Below are positions 29,584-39,003 of a DNA stretch of 64,000 nt, piece after piece (the first letter of the stretch is position 1; the number at the start of each line of letters is the position of its first letter). Source of the DNA: Ustilago trichophora (Eukaryota > Basidiomycota > Ustilaginomycetes > Ustilaginales > Ustilaginaceae). The notes beneath the pieces were generated by a model. It was not told where the DNA came from, did no database searches, and saw nothing but the letters and a program-made list of their open reading frames with translations. The position numbers and the translations under genes are program-made. The stretch is from assembly GCA_900323505.1 (NCBI GenBank), contig OOIN01000006.1:124001-188000 (forward strand), in the 5' to 3' direction.

Positions 29584-30363
29584 CTAATCCTCAGAGGGAG
29601 CAGCAGCACCACCAGCGGCAGCAGCAGACTTTTTGGCAGTCTTTTTGTCCTCCTCAATGACGATGTTTTTCTCCGAGGGGCCGCCATCGGCTTCGCCAGG
29701 AAGTTCGTGGAAGGGCTTGGTGCGAGCGAGGATGAGATCACGCACATCGTCTGCTACATCACCTTGCACTACGATCTCATCTACACCTGGGTTCTGGACG
29801 CTCTTGCTGACGGAGGCACCAGTTGCGAATCGCGATGATAGACTGTCGATGTTCAAGGGGTGAGGCAAAGCGTTCCGTCAGAGATTGAACCAACTTTAGA
29901 ATCAAGCCCCATCATAAGGTGTGCAGAGTGAAACTTACGCCTTGGCCACAACCTTCAAAGCGGGTAGAGGGGGACTGAACAGATGCAGACCGATGATACT
30001 CGTGGTGACCTTGCGCTTGGTTCTGGCTTCCTTTTTGAGCACGATTCTGCTTGCGGCCATCTCTGCGCGTGCACGTTCCTCCTTGGCGACCGTCTTGCGC
30101 TCCTTCTTCGCTGCTTCTCGCTCGAGATCCTCAGCTTGCTTGGTGGTCAGATTGGCAAGGTTGGAGGAGATGGCCTCCTCAGACCAAAGCTTGGAGTAGA
30201 GCTCCGGCTGGTTATCCTTGAGCCACGAGCGACATTTGGAAGGCGAAGGTCCAAATTCACAGTACTCAGGTGGGAAGGTGCATACTGCACAGTAGACGAC
30301 TTCGCGTGGTTGAGGGCCGGTAGGAACTGATGGTCCAGCTTCAGAGTTTTCAATGTCGGCCAT
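29584..30363 (-). CDS. TMA22: TMA22, density-regulated protein (DENR) homologue
   Basis: Ribosome-associated factor that works with Tma20/MCT-1 in recycling 40S subunits and re-initiation. Exons on the minus strand are 30363..29939 and 29842..29584 (227 aa). The donor is GTAAGT at 29938 and the acceptor CAG ends at 29843. The N-terminal zinc-binding-type block is YCAVCTFPPEYCEFGP followed by CRSWLKDNQPELYSKLW. The SUI1/eIF1-like domain spans the intron: KVTTSIIGLHLF, then ALSSRFATGASVSK and DEIVVQGDVADDV. The splice restores this domain without a gap. The tail is Lys/Ala-rich. The frame stays open upstream of the ATG through hydrophobic codons, but the ATG at 30363 matches the family start. 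It is divergent from the Smr-domain gene with 662 bp between start codons. Confidence 0.93.
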
Positions 30364-31025
30364 TGCGATGCTATTTGACGAGGATGACGAGGTCGATATG
30401 GAGACAAGGAAGATGATGAAGAAGATGCTCGTGAGCGTCAAGTGTGATGTTAGGAGAAGGATTGGAAAAAATCTCGCACGACACCACTCCTCCACACTCT
30501 GTATTTTCTCGAATCGGGTCAAATCAGGCGCCGATGTGATTTTCTACACGCCGTTCCGCTGAAAGTTGACCGTGCAAGATGAGGCAGGCACGAGGGTTTT
30601 CCAACAAAGTACGATATTTGAGTTTGACAGCGGATCGCCGGTTGGCAGTGATTTGACTTTGCAACTGGTGCTCTGGGCAGTGCAAGTGTTTCAGAGGCCG
30701 CTGCAGCAAAGAACTGGTGCAACAGAAGGTCTCGCCTTTCCAAGCCCGTCTGCATCTTCCATGGCTCGCCGATACCACAAAGTTAGCCGAAGCCTTGTTC
30801 TCGCATCCATCCATTCTAGCAAAGAATCAAAGCCTCCTTTTTCCCTCGCTCAGTCTTGCTTCAGCTCTTCCATCATCAGATCGACTCTCGTTTAAAAGCA
30901 ATTGCTCGCTCCACGTCATCGAGACGAGCGACTCGTCTGCCAACACGCAATATAGAATAGACCAACACTAGACGCTCGATAGAAGACTCCTCGCCTCGCA
31001 CGTTGCTGGGAACTCCATTGCAATC
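30364..31025. other. Divergent promoter region of TMA22 and the Smr-domain gene
   Basis: 662 bp between opposite start codons, holding both promoters and leaders. No distinct regulatory motif stands out. Confidence 0.55.
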
Positions 31026-31919
31026 ATGGACGAGCTCGTACGCTTCGTCAAGCAGCACAGGCGACAGATCACCCGATTCGCCAAGAAGGCCTTCACCTGG
31101 TGGAAGAAGAACCAAGGCGGTGGACAGCAGCAGCAAGGTGGTTCCTCGTACGGCCAAGGCGGTTCATACGGTCAACAGGCACCACAGCAGCACCAACAAG
31201 GCGGCTATGGCGGTGGCTATGGAGGCTCGGGTGGCGGAGGAGGCTATGCAGCAGCAGCTGGCTCTGGCGGCTACGACCATCCTCCACCACAGGGAGCCTA
31301 CCACCCACCTCAGCAGCAGCACGGCGCACCCACCCAAGGACCTCACTACAAATACTCTCAAGACAACCAAGTGAACCAACACGATGCCAACTATATGAAC
31401 CTCCGAGATCAGGCCCGCTCTGAAGGCGACAAGATGGCCCAATGCTTCGACCAATCCCACAAAGCATACGCCCAGGGCGACGGTGGTCGCGCCAAGCAGC
31501 TCAGCAACGAAGGTCACACGCACAAGGCCAACATGGAACGTCTCAACAAGCAGGCTGCCGATTGGATCTTCATGGCCAACAACGAGGACTCGCCCCAGGG
31601 AACCGTGGACCTGCATGGCTTGTACACGTCCGAGGCGCTCGAGAGGACCGAGCAGGCGGTGCAACAGGGTCAGAGCCAGGGTTGGTCCGAGCTGAGGATC
31701 ATCGTAGGTAAGGGTCTGCACAGCAAGGATCACAGGCAGCACATTGCACCAGCCGTGGAGAAGATGATGAGGGACTACAGGCTCGAGGCTCACCTCGACC
31801 CCAGGAACGCTGGTGTGCTCGTGGTCAACCTGAGGGGTAACGGCCAGGGTGGCGCTAGCTTCACTCGTGATTTGGCCAAGCAGACCACTGGTAATGAGGA
31901 CGAGTGCGTTATCATGTAA
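31026..31919 (+). CDS. Smr-domain protein with DUF1771 and C-terminal CaaX box
   Basis: Single exon, 297 aa. A basic N-terminus (about 1-35, with RFAKKAFTWWKKN) is followed by a Gly/Gln/Tyr-rich low-complexity linker (about 36-115). DUF1771 follows (about 120-185, NYMNLRDQARSEGDKM to NKQAADWIF), then the Smr domain (about 195-280) with VDLHGLYTSEA and IIVGKGLHSKDH, the two signature motifs of Smr nucleases/RNA-binding domains. The last four residues are CVIM, a consensus farnesylation (CaaX) signal after an acidic NEDE, which would tether the protein to membranes. The family's cellular role is poorly known; Smr domains are linked to RNA or DNA nicking. The CaaX box is seen directly; its use is inferred. 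Confidence 0.92.
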   Translation: MDELVRFVKQHRRQITRFAKKAFTWWKKNQGGGQQQQGGSSYGQGGSYGQQAPQQHQQGGYGGGYGGSGGGGGYAAAAGSGGYDHPPPQGAYHPPQQQHGAPTQGPHYKYSQDNQVNQHDANYMNLRDQARSEGDKMAQCFDQSHKAYAQGDGGRAKQLSNEGHTHKANMERLNKQAADWIFMANNEDSPQGTVDLHGLYTSEALERTEQAVQQGQSQGWSELRIIVGKGLHSKDHRQHIAPAVEKMMRDYRLEAHLDPRNAGVLVVNLRGNGQGGASFTRDLAKQTTGNEDECVIM

Positions 31920-32558
31920 GGACGCTACAAGACACATGTTCTGATGTCTCGGTGCAGTGGATGGTGCATGCTTCCACTTTGTCACTTGGAAGGAATCAGG
32001 AATCGTCTCTCCCAGGCATTCTAGCCCTTCAACGCTTTGTTGTACTGGACATTCGACAGACTCGCTGCTTAGACAGCCATAATGACATACCCCACAGAAA
32101 TTTTGATATCTGTGAACACTGAAGCTTGTGGCCTGTTCTGACCGTGTGACTAGTCAATGTGGCAGCATGAAGAGATGTTGGAACTTTCAGTGTGTTGCGA
32201 CGAATTTGTGTTGAAATCAAGAGCTAACAGTTTGTGGAAAATTCACTCGCACCGTCCAACACAGCTGCAGACCAAGCATGCACGCGTTTGCTGAGAGAGC
32301 ATCCAAAAGACGCACACTTTCTCCCGCTTTGGTGCCCCTTTGCATGAATGACTGTCAAACTCACTCAACGCCATATCATCGTCCCTTCATACTGCCTTCC
32401 TTCATCACAACAACCCACTTCCGACTACCTTCTGGTCTACATCTCAACTGCAGATGCTCCGCGACACCCACAACTAGATTGCTCGGGCTTTTGCCGCCTG
32501 TGGCCCGCATCAGGAAACAGAGTACAGATTCAGCAGCAGTCGTGTCATAGGGAAAGCC
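31920..32558. other. Intergenic region before the NIPA-like gene
   Basis: About 640 bp; nothing recognisable beyond the probable 3' UTR of the Smr gene on the left and a leader on the right. Confidence 0.55.
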
Positions 32559-35096
32559 ATGTCGAGCACCATCTACGCAGACGACGGCCATCCAGGCGCG
32601 CCCTTCAGTGTGGCCACCGCCATCGCGCTCGGCCTTGTCGCTAGCTTCGTCCAGAGCCTCGGTCTGACTATCCAGCGCAAATCGCATCTGCTCAACGAAT
32701 CGCTCGCTCCCGCTCGACGAAAATCAGAATGGAAGCGACCATTATGGCTCGTCGGTTTTGCCATCTTCCTTGTCGCCAACATCGGCGGTACCGTATTCCA
32801 GATTGGCGCCCTTCCCATCGTCATGCTTGCACCTCTGGGAGCCGTCAGTCTGCTCTATAATGCCGTCTTGGCGCGCTTCTTGCTCAATGACTTGCTGTCA
32901 AAATACATGGTGATGGGAACTGCGCTCATCGCATCTGGCGCCGTCCTTATTGGATACTTTGGCGTCGTGCCCTCCCCGCCGCACAGCCTCGACGAACTGC
33001 TCGACCTCTACGCTCGCCCGACATTCGTCGCTTTTGCCACCATCTTTACTTTTGTCTTTGTCGGCGTTCTCACCGTCTCGCATCTGGCCGAATGGCAGCT
33101 TCACACCCGTGTCTATCGCAACTCTCTCCCGTCTCGACCTCAAAAGCCAAAGCACAGAAGCGGACACGGTCTGCGAGGACGATTGCGCAGGCGGTGGTCC
33201 GCTCCGACCCTGGCACCTGTTGCTGAGGTCAGCGAGAGCAGTTCTGGCATCGCTACGCCCGTCTTGGCCGTCCGGGACGAAGCCAATCGGCACTCGACAC
33301 TTGGGCTGAGTCCGCAGCAAAACGTGCTGTATGGTCGCAGCATTGTCGCTACGCCCATGCCGCCACTCACCGGTGGGCTTGCCGAACCTTCAACGCCAAC
33401 CAGCACAACCTCTCGTTCCAAGCAGTCCGACTCATCCAACACCACAAAGCGAGACTATGGTTCTCTGGGCCGCAGCGATTTCAACGCGCGCAAACGCAAG
33501 AAGAGCCTGGACGTTCCACGACTCGAGCTCAGAGAGGCTGAACAGCGCATCGATGCAGAGACGGTAAAGCAGACCAAGCTCGGCTTGGCCGTAGCCTACG
33601 GAGGCGCCAGTGGTACTCTCTCCGGCGCTTGCTTGCTGCTTGCAAAGTCTGGAGTCGAGCTCCTGATGCTAACCTTCTCAGGCCAGAATCAGTTCAGCCG
33701 CTGGCAAAGCTGGCTCTTGATCGGCATCCTGCTCGCCGCAGCCCTGCTCCAACTGTGGTATCTCAACAAGGCGCTCAAGCTCGCCGACCCGACCCTCGTC
33801 TGCCCACTCGCTTTCTGCTTCTACAACACGTCGAGTATTGCACTGGGCCTCGTCTACTTTGACCAGATTGGAGCGTTGGCCTGGTACGACTTGGTGCTGG
33901 TTGCAGTTGGCACAGCTGTACTCTTGGGTGGAGTGTGGACAGTCAGCTTGCACGGCAATGACGATGGCTGTGATGCTGGGCATATTTGCGACGACAGCGA
34001 GACACAGCCTCTCCTGTCGGCTGCGAGCTCGCCAGGCCGTTCCCGTACGGCATCAGACGCCGACTATGAAGGCTTGTTGGCTGCCAACGGCGCTGGTATG
34101 GCAGGACCGCATCTACCACCAGTCTCCATCTCTCCGCACTCGTCTTCCTTTGTCGATCACAACGTCGCCCCGCTGACCAGTCCAGAAGAGGCTTCTTTGA
34201 CGCTGCATCACGGAGTTTGTGAGCATGATAATACCAGCAGCACAAGATCAACGCCTCAACTCGGAGCCCCTCCTACCAAACGCCGCTTCGGCTCCACCAG
34301 CATCCACAACCAGCGTCGACCTACCATCACCCTCGAATTCCCTCTTCGCGACGACATCTTTTCGCCCAAGCACGATTCCAGCTTCCAGTCTCAACAGGAC
34401 CTTGAAGCGGCCACCGCCTCGCCTGTCGCGCACCACTCTCCTGAAGCCTCGGTTTCAGATCATCACGACGCACACGGCAGCAAACGCAAACCATCGCTGT
34501 ACAATACAATCATCGAGCATGGTCTCTCGATTGGTATCAGTCCGAGCTCTCCCGGTTTCCACCTGCAACCCCGCTCACCTTCGCTGTCGCGAGTCAACTC
34601 GAACTGGCAAAGGCCCTCGAGGCCTCCACAGAGAAGCATGTCGGAAGCGGATGCTCCGTCTACCATTTCCAACTATCGTCGGATGAGACGGGGTCAACGA
34701 CACGATGCCAGTGAAGACTCGTCCCACAGCAACACTGGCGATGAGCAGCAGCCAGCTGCTACTGGCGAGGATGATAATGCGGCTAGTTCGGGATTCGGCA
34801 TCATGTTAGACCAAATAGACCTCAGTAGGAGATTGGAAGCCATCGGAATCAGTAAAGAGAGCGGAAGACGATGGTGGAGTCGGCTAAAGCCTTGGGGGCG
34901 GCGGCATCGACAAGAGCGTTTGATTGAGGAGCAAGGAGCGGGTGGAGGCAGATCTGATGATGAGGGGAGTGTGATCATTACGAGCAACAGTAATGGGAGC
35001 TTGATGGCTGTCCCCAGGGATAAGAGGGCGGCGCAGGGTCTAGGGCTCGGATTGGAGTCGGATGCCAGTCCCTCAACGACAGGCAACGGTGTTTGA
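32559..35096 (+). CDS. NIPA-type magnesium transporter
   Basis: Single exon, 845 aa. The conserved part is a nine-helix NIPA (DUF803) transporter, a family linked to Mg2+ transport in plasma or endosomal membranes. Helices are about 17-38, 63-85, 86-108, 118-137, 155-175, 345-368, 385-404, 412-435 and 440-462. The signatures GLTIQRKSH, LGAVSLLYNAVLARF and LVCPLAFCFYNTSSI are clear. A low-complexity cytosolic loop of about 165 residues lies between helices 5 and 6, and a Ser/His-rich tail of about 380 residues follows helix 9; both are much longer than in animal NIPA proteins. The 3' end is only 84 bp from the end of MON1 on the other strand, so the transcripts probably overlap. Substrate is inferred from family. 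Confidence 0.9.
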   Translation: MSSTIYADDGHPGAPFSVATAIALGLVASFVQSLGLTIQRKSHLLNESLAPARRKSEWKRPLWLVGFAIFLVANIGGTVFQIGALPIVMLAPLGAVSLLYNAVLARFLLNDLLSKYMVMGTALIASGAVLIGYFGVVPSPPHSLDELLDLYARPTFVAFATIFTFVFVGVLTVSHLAEWQLHTRVYRNSLPSRPQKPKHRSGHGLRGRLRRRWSAPTLAPVAEVSESSSGIATPVLAVRDEANRHSTLGLSPQQNVLYGRSIVATPMPPLTGGLAEPSTPTSTTSRSKQSDSSNTTKRDYGSLGRSDFNARKRKKSLDVPRLELREAEQRIDAETVKQTKLGLAVAYGGASGTLSGACLLLAKSGVELLMLTFSGQNQFSRWQSWLLIGILLAAALLQLWYLNKALKLADPTLVCPLAFCFYNTSSIALGLVYFDQIGALAWYDLVLVAVGTAVLLGGVWTVSLHGNDDGCDAGHICDDSETQPLLSAASSPGRSRTASDADYEGLLAANGAGMAGPHLPPVSISPHSSSFVDHNVAPLTSPEEASLTLHHGVCEHDNTSSTRSTPQLGAPPTKRRFGSTSIHNQRRPTITLEFPLRDDIFSPKHDSSFQSQQDLEAATASPVAHHSPEASVSDHHDAHGSKRKPSLYNTIIEHGLSIGISPSSPGFHLQPRSPSLSRVNSNWQRPSRPPQRSMSEADAPSTISNYRRMRRGQRHDASEDSSHSNTGDEQQPAATGEDDNAASSGFGIMLDQIDLSRRLEAIGISKESGRRWWSRLKPWGRRHRQERLIEEQGAGGGRSDDEGSVIITSNSNGSLMAVPRDKRAAQGLGLGLESDASPSTTGNGV

Positions 35097-35180
35097 TGAG
35101 GCTCCCACGTCACTCTGAATGCATTGCCCTGTGCTGTAGATGTACACTTGCTCCTTGGATACCCGAAATACACGAACAAA

Positions 35181-37847
35181 TCAAAAACTTCCAGCATTGA
35201 CCAAAAACAAATCCCTTTCGTTCGTCTTGATCCATTTGGTCAGTCCATTGGCAATCGCTACAATGGCCGATTTGGACAGTTGAGGATTGACACAGAGATA
35301 CAGTTCGAAGGGGGCCGTGATCCAACCGAGCACCTGTTCGTGATCCGTCTTGACGAGTTGCATTTTCAGTCGTCTATCTGCGTTGAGGAGTGGTCTTGTA
35401 GGATGCGAAGTACCAAAGCCAAACGCTGAGGCTAAAGTGCTTCCTCCTGCTGCTTCTAACATGCCTCCTGTCGAGGCGGAGGAGGTGGCAGCAGGGGTGG
35501 TAGGATTTGAAAGAGGAGCTATATTCTCTAGTCCTCCTCCGCCCATAACGGGTGGAACAGGATGATGAATATTATGATGAACCAAAGAGTAAAGTGTAAA
35601 CAGACGTTTCCTATCACCAGCATCGACACTATACGGTTCCGGAAGCATAGGCGAAGTAAGCTGAATCGTACTATTGCTCCGATAGACGAAATGTCGCAAT
35701 CCTGCAAGCCCCAATTCCGCACAAGTATACGCCGAAACTCTCGGTGAACCCTCTTCAACATTGGTAGGGTCAGAAAGGTGTCGACACAAGCTCAAAATGT
35801 GACGTTGAAACCCAGTCATCCACGCATTCCCAACACTGCTGCCAGATGCTGACGAGGTGGATTTGTGTGCCTTGGATCGAGATTTCGAAGACGACTTTTT
35901 CGACTTTGTAGAGATGATCGAGGCTGTTTCGTCTTCGGAAGGAGGTTTGGCGATGAGAGACGAGATCCAAGTGGAGACTGTGGGGAAAGCATCCTTGTCG
36001 GCCGTCACAACTATAACCGCCAGCTCGGAAGATGTCATCCTTCCTTGCTTGCTCGACTCTGCTGATGGAGGGACCCAACTCTCGGGATCTAGGAACTTGA
36101 CGTAAGCGTGAACAAAGCCTTGCGGGGCAAACTTTGGCATGCTGAATGGAAGCCAGATCTCGGCTTCTTCGGAACCGCCGGACCTCTTGATGGACCTACT
36201 GCCCATGACGGTGTTTGTCAGAAGCAACAGGTCGATTGGATGAACAGAATGCTTTCGCGGCCTGAGAAGGGTGACGATCCGCCCATTCGCGATAAGGAGG
36301 ACGTAAAGAAGGTCCTTTGGTCGATGTGGCTGCAAAGCCGATCCTGATTCTGCCGTAGGTGGTTGCAATGCCGCTGTCAGCTGATCCCGCAGGTTCGGTA
36401 CAGTGATACGGATCGGTTGAAGCGCTTGAAGCCACCACTGGTGGCACGACGCCCAGTCTGTGATGGCACGTTTCGCCATCCCAACACCTTCTCCGCCGAC
36501 CTCCTCATCCATCTCGGTCTCGTTGGCATTGAGCTGATTTACCATATAGTCGAAGATCCCTTCCGTCCCTTCCAATAGCCTCCGCAGATCAAAGTTTGGC
36601 ATTCTCCCAAAGAGCCTACTCAGCTGACTGGCCGAGACAAGACTGATCACTTGCAGGTATAGATACTCCAAATGCTGTCGAAGCGTCGACGGCTCCTCGT
36701 TCCAGTTGGAGACGCAGACAAGGTAAAGAGGGGCACGGAGGAGGAAGGTGATGAGGAGATCGCCTCGACGAATGAAGCGCAGTTTGTCCGAGTCTTCGTC
36801 GGCAAAGATCGAGATGAGGGCTTGCATTACTCCGACTTGGGTGGTGCTGCTTTCGTCTTCCTCGTCGCTCTCGTTGGCGTTGGATTCGCTCGTAGAGACT
36901 GGATCTGATAAAGGGGACTGTTGACGTCGCCGTTGATCGCGATGCCTTTTGCGACGAGAGAGGGATGCGTGGGAGATGTAGATCGGCTTGCCTGCCGATG
37001 AGAGGATGTAGTACTTGCGATCGGGGTATTGCTCCGGCTCGACTGAGGCTGGTATATTTGGTGTCTCCTCCAGCTGCTCACCGACGACGTCATTGAGGGA
37101 CTCTTCCGCCACATTGCTTGTGGAAGACTCTGCCGACTGCGACTCGACGAATTGCTGTGGGATGGCCCGGGCACTTGTTGATGCATCCCTGCTGTTGCTC
37201 CGACTGCGATACCTGTTCGACGCACGACTCACAGACAGCTGCGATAGCCTAGACCGGAGGCTTTGGCTTTGTGAAGCTCTGTCTGCCGCAGCTCTATCGT
37301 TGACTCGATGCAGCAGGTCGAGCGCATGGATACTCGAGCTGGCCGTGATGCCTACAGCCTCCGGCTCGTCCTCCGCAGCGTCATTGAATGCGCCTTCGCT
37401 ACTCTGTTCGCCATCGTGAGATCCACTTCGGTCCGAACCTTGGCGAGAAGGAGCTCGCACCTTGGGCTCGTCTAGTGAGCCTGCCAGTTGTGCTTCATCG
37501 TGCGGCGCGCTGAAAAGGGTTTCTCTGGCCGACGGTTGTGGTGTAGATGGGCTGAAGGAGAGCTCAGGTATCGGTGTCGATGCTCTTGTGGAAGCTGAAC
37601 TGGTGTTGGAAGCAGGCAGGGAGCGAGAAGAAGATGCATCGGCGGCGGTGGTGGTATTTGCGCCGACTGTGATGCGAGAAGATGTAGTTGAGGGTGAGAC
37701 AGAGGCCGAAGTCCACGATTTGGTCAACAGTGCTGTTGGACGAGCTGCCGCAGGTCTCGAGGTGCGAGGCACGGAGGTGGAGGCACGAGTGTTGTCGTCC
37801 GCAGCGGAATCCGCTTCGCCACTGTGCGAAGGTGTCGATTGAGGCAT
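35181..37847 (-). CDS. MON1: MON1, vacuolar fusion protein (Rab7 exchange factor subunit)
   Basis: MON1 with CCZ1 forms the exchange factor that activates the Rab7-type GTPase Ypt7 on late endosomes and autophagosomes. A single exon gives 888 aa. Residues 1-280 are a disordered Ser/Thr-rich N-terminus, longer than in yeast. The conserved part begins with DRKYYILSSAGKPIYISH (first longin domain), continues with LISIFADEDSDKLRFIRRGD and FLLRAPLYLVCVSNW, and includes LSRLFGRMPNFDLRRLLEGT, all diagnostic. The C-terminus contains the third roadblock/longin-like region (VHHNIHHPV, VLGWITAPFELYLCVNP). Start at the first ATG (37847); an open stretch upstream has only non-ATG starts. It shares a 267-bp divergent promoter with the ECM15-like gene. 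Confidence 0.93.
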   Translation of the reverse strand: MPQSTPSHSGEADSAADDNTRASTSVPRTSRPAAARPTALLTKSWTSASVSPSTTSSRITVGANTTTAADASSSRSLPASNTSSASTRASTPIPELSFSPSTPQPSARETLFSAPHDEAQLAGSLDEPKVRAPSRQGSDRSGSHDGEQSSEGAFNDAAEDEPEAVGITASSSIHALDLLHRVNDRAAADRASQSQSLRSRLSQLSVSRASNRYRSRSNSRDASTSARAIPQQFVESQSAESSTSNVAEESLNDVVGEQLEETPNIPASVEPEQYPDRKYYILSSAGKPIYISHASLSRRKRHRDQRRRQQSPLSDPVSTSESNANESDEEDESSTTQVGVMQALISIFADEDSDKLRFIRRGDLLITFLLRAPLYLVCVSNWNEEPSTLRQHLEYLYLQVISLVSASQLSRLFGRMPNFDLRRLLEGTEGIFDYMVNQLNANETEMDEEVGGEGVGMAKRAITDWASCHQWWLQALQPIRITVPNLRDQLTAALQPPTAESGSALQPHRPKDLLYVLLIANGRIVTLLRPRKHSVHPIDLLLLTNTVMGSRSIKRSGGSEEAEIWLPFSMPKFAPQGFVHAYVKFLDPESWVPPSAESSKQGRMTSSELAVIVVTADKDAFPTVSTWISSLIAKPPSEDETASIISTKSKKSSSKSRSKAHKSTSSASGSSVGNAWMTGFQRHILSLCRHLSDPTNVEEGSPRVSAYTCAELGLAGLRHFVYRSNSTIQLTSPMLPEPYSVDAGDRKRLFTLYSLVHHNIHHPVPPVMGGGGLENIAPLSNPTTPAATSSASTGGMLEAAGGSTLASAFGFGTSHPTRPLLNADRRLKMQLVKTDHEQVLGWITAPFELYLCVNPQLSKSAIVAIANGLTKWIKTNERDLFLVNAGSF

Positions 37848-38114
37848 CGCCGATGCCTTGTGAGAATGTGATGTGGAGTTGCTTGTGATGATGAGGAAGG
37901 ATCGAGAGAGTGAGAAAGAAGGGTTCAAAGACAAAGTCGCGACCTGTTTCCTCCACACCAACACTCTTGAGCATGCACACGCCTATCTTGAAAAGCATTC
38001 ACACATTATTCTCGACTTGCACGCGCCGGTCAACTCGCCGTTGGAAAATCTTCTTCCAGATCCTCTCTACTCGTCGTTCCTTCACATCATCCCACCACCA
38101 ACGATCATCTCATC

Positions 38115-38628
38115 ATGTCGGAACCATCACCACTCTATGCTGTGGCCGACTTCTGCCGTGAGTAATCTGTAATTCCTGATACTCCAAATCGACCCAAGCT
38201 CGCATCTGATATTCTCTTGACCACTCTGTTGGCAAATATAGTCATTCCGATGGGCACACCAACCACCTCGGTCGGAGAGTACATCACTGAATGCCAGCGT
38301 GTGCTCGAAGGTATGAAGGATCAAGGCATCCGATACGAAGTTCAGTAAGTTAAGCAAACATCCATCTGCCTCCAAAGCTGCCAGAACCCAACTGACCCGA
38401 CCTTTTTGTCTTGACAGCGGCTACGGCACCAACCTCGAAGGAACCTTCCCTGTCGTTTGCAAGGCCATCGAATTGTGTCACGAGGCCGTCCACCGTCTTG
38501 GCGCACAAAGGATTGCTACCGACATTCGGATCGGCACACGAACGGATAAGCCACCGCCGACGCTGGACGGTCAGACTGAGAATCAGCGCAAGAAGCAGAG
38601 CGTGATTCAGCGCCTGGCACAGGATTGA
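38115..38628 (+). CDS. ECM15: ECM15-like thiamine-binding protein (UPF0045/MTH1187 family)
   Basis: Small cytosolic protein of the thiamine-binding YkoF/MTH1187 (DUF77) family, homologous to yeast Ecm15; the yeast role is unsettled. Three exons, 38115..38157, 38242..38344 and 38418..38628, encode 118 aa. Donors are GTGAGT (38158) and GTAAGT (38345); acceptors are ATAG (ends 38241) and ACAG (ends 38417). Splicing gives YAVADFCLIPMGTPTTSVGE, the family's opening, then GIRYEVHGYGTNLEGTF and HRLGAQRIATDIRIGTRTDK. Both introns are under 90 bp. The small exons are why no long ORF marks the gene. It is divergent from MON1 and 375 bp before MSH2 on the same strand. Confidence 0.92.
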
Positions 38629-39003
38629 TGTCCCTCATACCGCTCGCAATCGACGTCTTCGCAGTACTTGCCTGACTTGCTTCGAGAAGGATCAGAACCA
38701 TCGTGAGGACATGAACATCTCAGGGCGTGGCCCGAAAGTTGCGTTGTTAGATTGGACGTAGTGATTGTTGATTGAAGCGCGAAAAAGGGCGCGAGTGTTG
38801 GCTGTGTGTGCCTTTTTGGCCGAGTGGAGGCTGAGCCTTAAATTCACGCGACGCGTACAGTGTTCTATCCGTATGTGCCAAAAAAAAGGGTCTGAGTGCC
38901 ACTTTGACACTCTCTCCGCTTTTTGGATCTTCTTCTACCACCCTCATCACCATCGACAAGCAAGACCCCTTTGATCATCTTTGAACGCGGCTGATCATCC
39001 ACA
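38629..39003 (+). promoter_or_regulatory. MSH2 promoter region with MCB-like element
   Basis: The 375 bp between the ECM15-like stop and the MSH2 start contain ACGCGACGCGT at 38846-38856, a full MluI cell-cycle box (ACGCGT) overlapping a second ACGCG, about 150 bp before the ATG. In yeasts such boxes bind MBF (Mbp1-Swi6) and drive G1/S expression of DNA synthesis and repair genes. Binding here is inferred. Confidence 0.55.
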
